Source of the DNA: Brachyspira suanatina
GTDB taxonomy: Bacteria; Spirochaetota; Brachyspiria; Brachyspirales; Brachyspiraceae
Length of the DNA stretch: 64,000 nucleotides
Assembly (NCBI RefSeq): GCF_001049755.1
Contig: NZ_CVLB01000002.1
Span: 1-64,000, forward strand
Direction of reading: 5' to 3'
A program made the position numbers and the translations under genes. The notes under the pieces are model-generated. The model did no database searches. It had not been told where the DNA came from and saw nothing but the letters and a program-made list of their open reading frames with translations. This document shows, piece by piece, positions 63,913-64,000 of this stretch. The number at the start of each line of letters is the position of its first letter. Position 1 is the first letter of the stretch.

Positions 63913-64000
63913 ATGAATAATAAAAATAATAAATTATATTCAGATAGTAAATTTTCTATTAAAATTTATATAAATAATATAAGATTCTTCGCGGTAATGA
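63913..64000 (+). CDS. Start of a tandem paralogue of the preceding PH-like gene
   Basis: Only 29 codons are visible before the window ends. After an Asn/Lys-rich opening they read FSIKIYINNIRFFAVM, which matches FPEIEIYVNKRKLSILIF of the upstream gene in order and spacing. AAGGAG lies 14 bases before the ATG. Probably a tandem duplicate, but the rest is outside the window. Confidence 0.5.
   Translation, partial: MNNKNNKLYSDSKFSIKIYINNIRFFAVM

Overview
The window is a stretch of spirochaete chromosome, almost certainly from the genus Brachyspira. It is very AT-rich, with many TTG/GTG starts. It carries a 320-codon gene for a periplasmic flagellar sheath protein (FlaA) that I recognise as the Brachyspira hyodysenteriae type, plus many spirochaetal lipoproteins with a Cys lipobox. 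Genes are densely packed in short operons on both strands. I see no rRNA, CRISPR array, complete insertion sequence or prophage.

Layout. 1-1.2 kb: two overlapping replication-type genes (winged-helix initiator and the start of a DnaC/DnaI-like helicase loader). 1.2-14.3 kb: phasin-like protein, UbiB/ABC1 kinase, tRNA-Asn, a DUF4912 protein with a histone-H1-like tail, an IspH fused to a polytopic membrane domain, rpmB, nanA-like lyase, gltD, a lipoprotein/LysM pair and a lipoprotein nuclease. 14.4-23.4 kb: a minus-strand block with lolA, rodZ, rimO, a ClpX-type ATPase with a non-standard N-terminus, an ECF sigma factor with a membrane partner, and clpC. 23.7-31.6 kb: STAS protein, rhodanese lipoprotein, EamA transporter, nth, tpiA, isochorismatase-like hydrolase, flaA and an SDH/ClpP-like serine protease. 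31.6-37.9 kb: glycosyltransferases (GT2, GT9), an unknown gene and a broken ParA-like ATPase, then two exported proteins and ftsA.

38-42.4 kb is the most unusual part. Small GC-rich repeats (two families) and a repeated promoter-like sequence (TTGACA-N17-TATATA) occur together. One copy sits inside a broken Rpn-family nuclease gene and another inside a broken PIN/VapC toxin whose antitoxin is still open. The same repeats reappear at 54.8-55.2 kb between an alkaline phosphatase gene and thiD.

42.4-51.8 kb: dnaN, an ankyrin protein, trpR, hemW, a PD-(D/E)XK protein, a short sigma-70 factor, a response-regulator receiver fused to a complete LpxC deacetylase, and glyS. 52-64 kb: lipoprotein, lipoprotein alkaline phosphatase, thiD, a receiver-PilZ protein lacking the phospho-acceptor Asp, a GH13 glycosidase, a three-GAF histidine kinase, a coiled-coil protein, a DUF3810 metallopeptidase-like membrane protein, a zinc-ribbon miniprotein and the start of a tandem PH-like membrane gene pair.

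Themes: envelope building (LpxC, heptosyltransferase, LolA, RodZ, FtsA, DUF368 flippase) and its control (ECF sigma, receiver-LpxC, receiver-PilZ, histidine kinase), proteolysis (ClpC, ClpX-like, SDH protease) and housekeeping. The strongest candidates for new biology are the receiver-LpxC fusion, the IspH-membrane fusion, and the promoter-bearing repeats that replace the middle of genes. Identifications rest on motifs read by eye; no database search was run.
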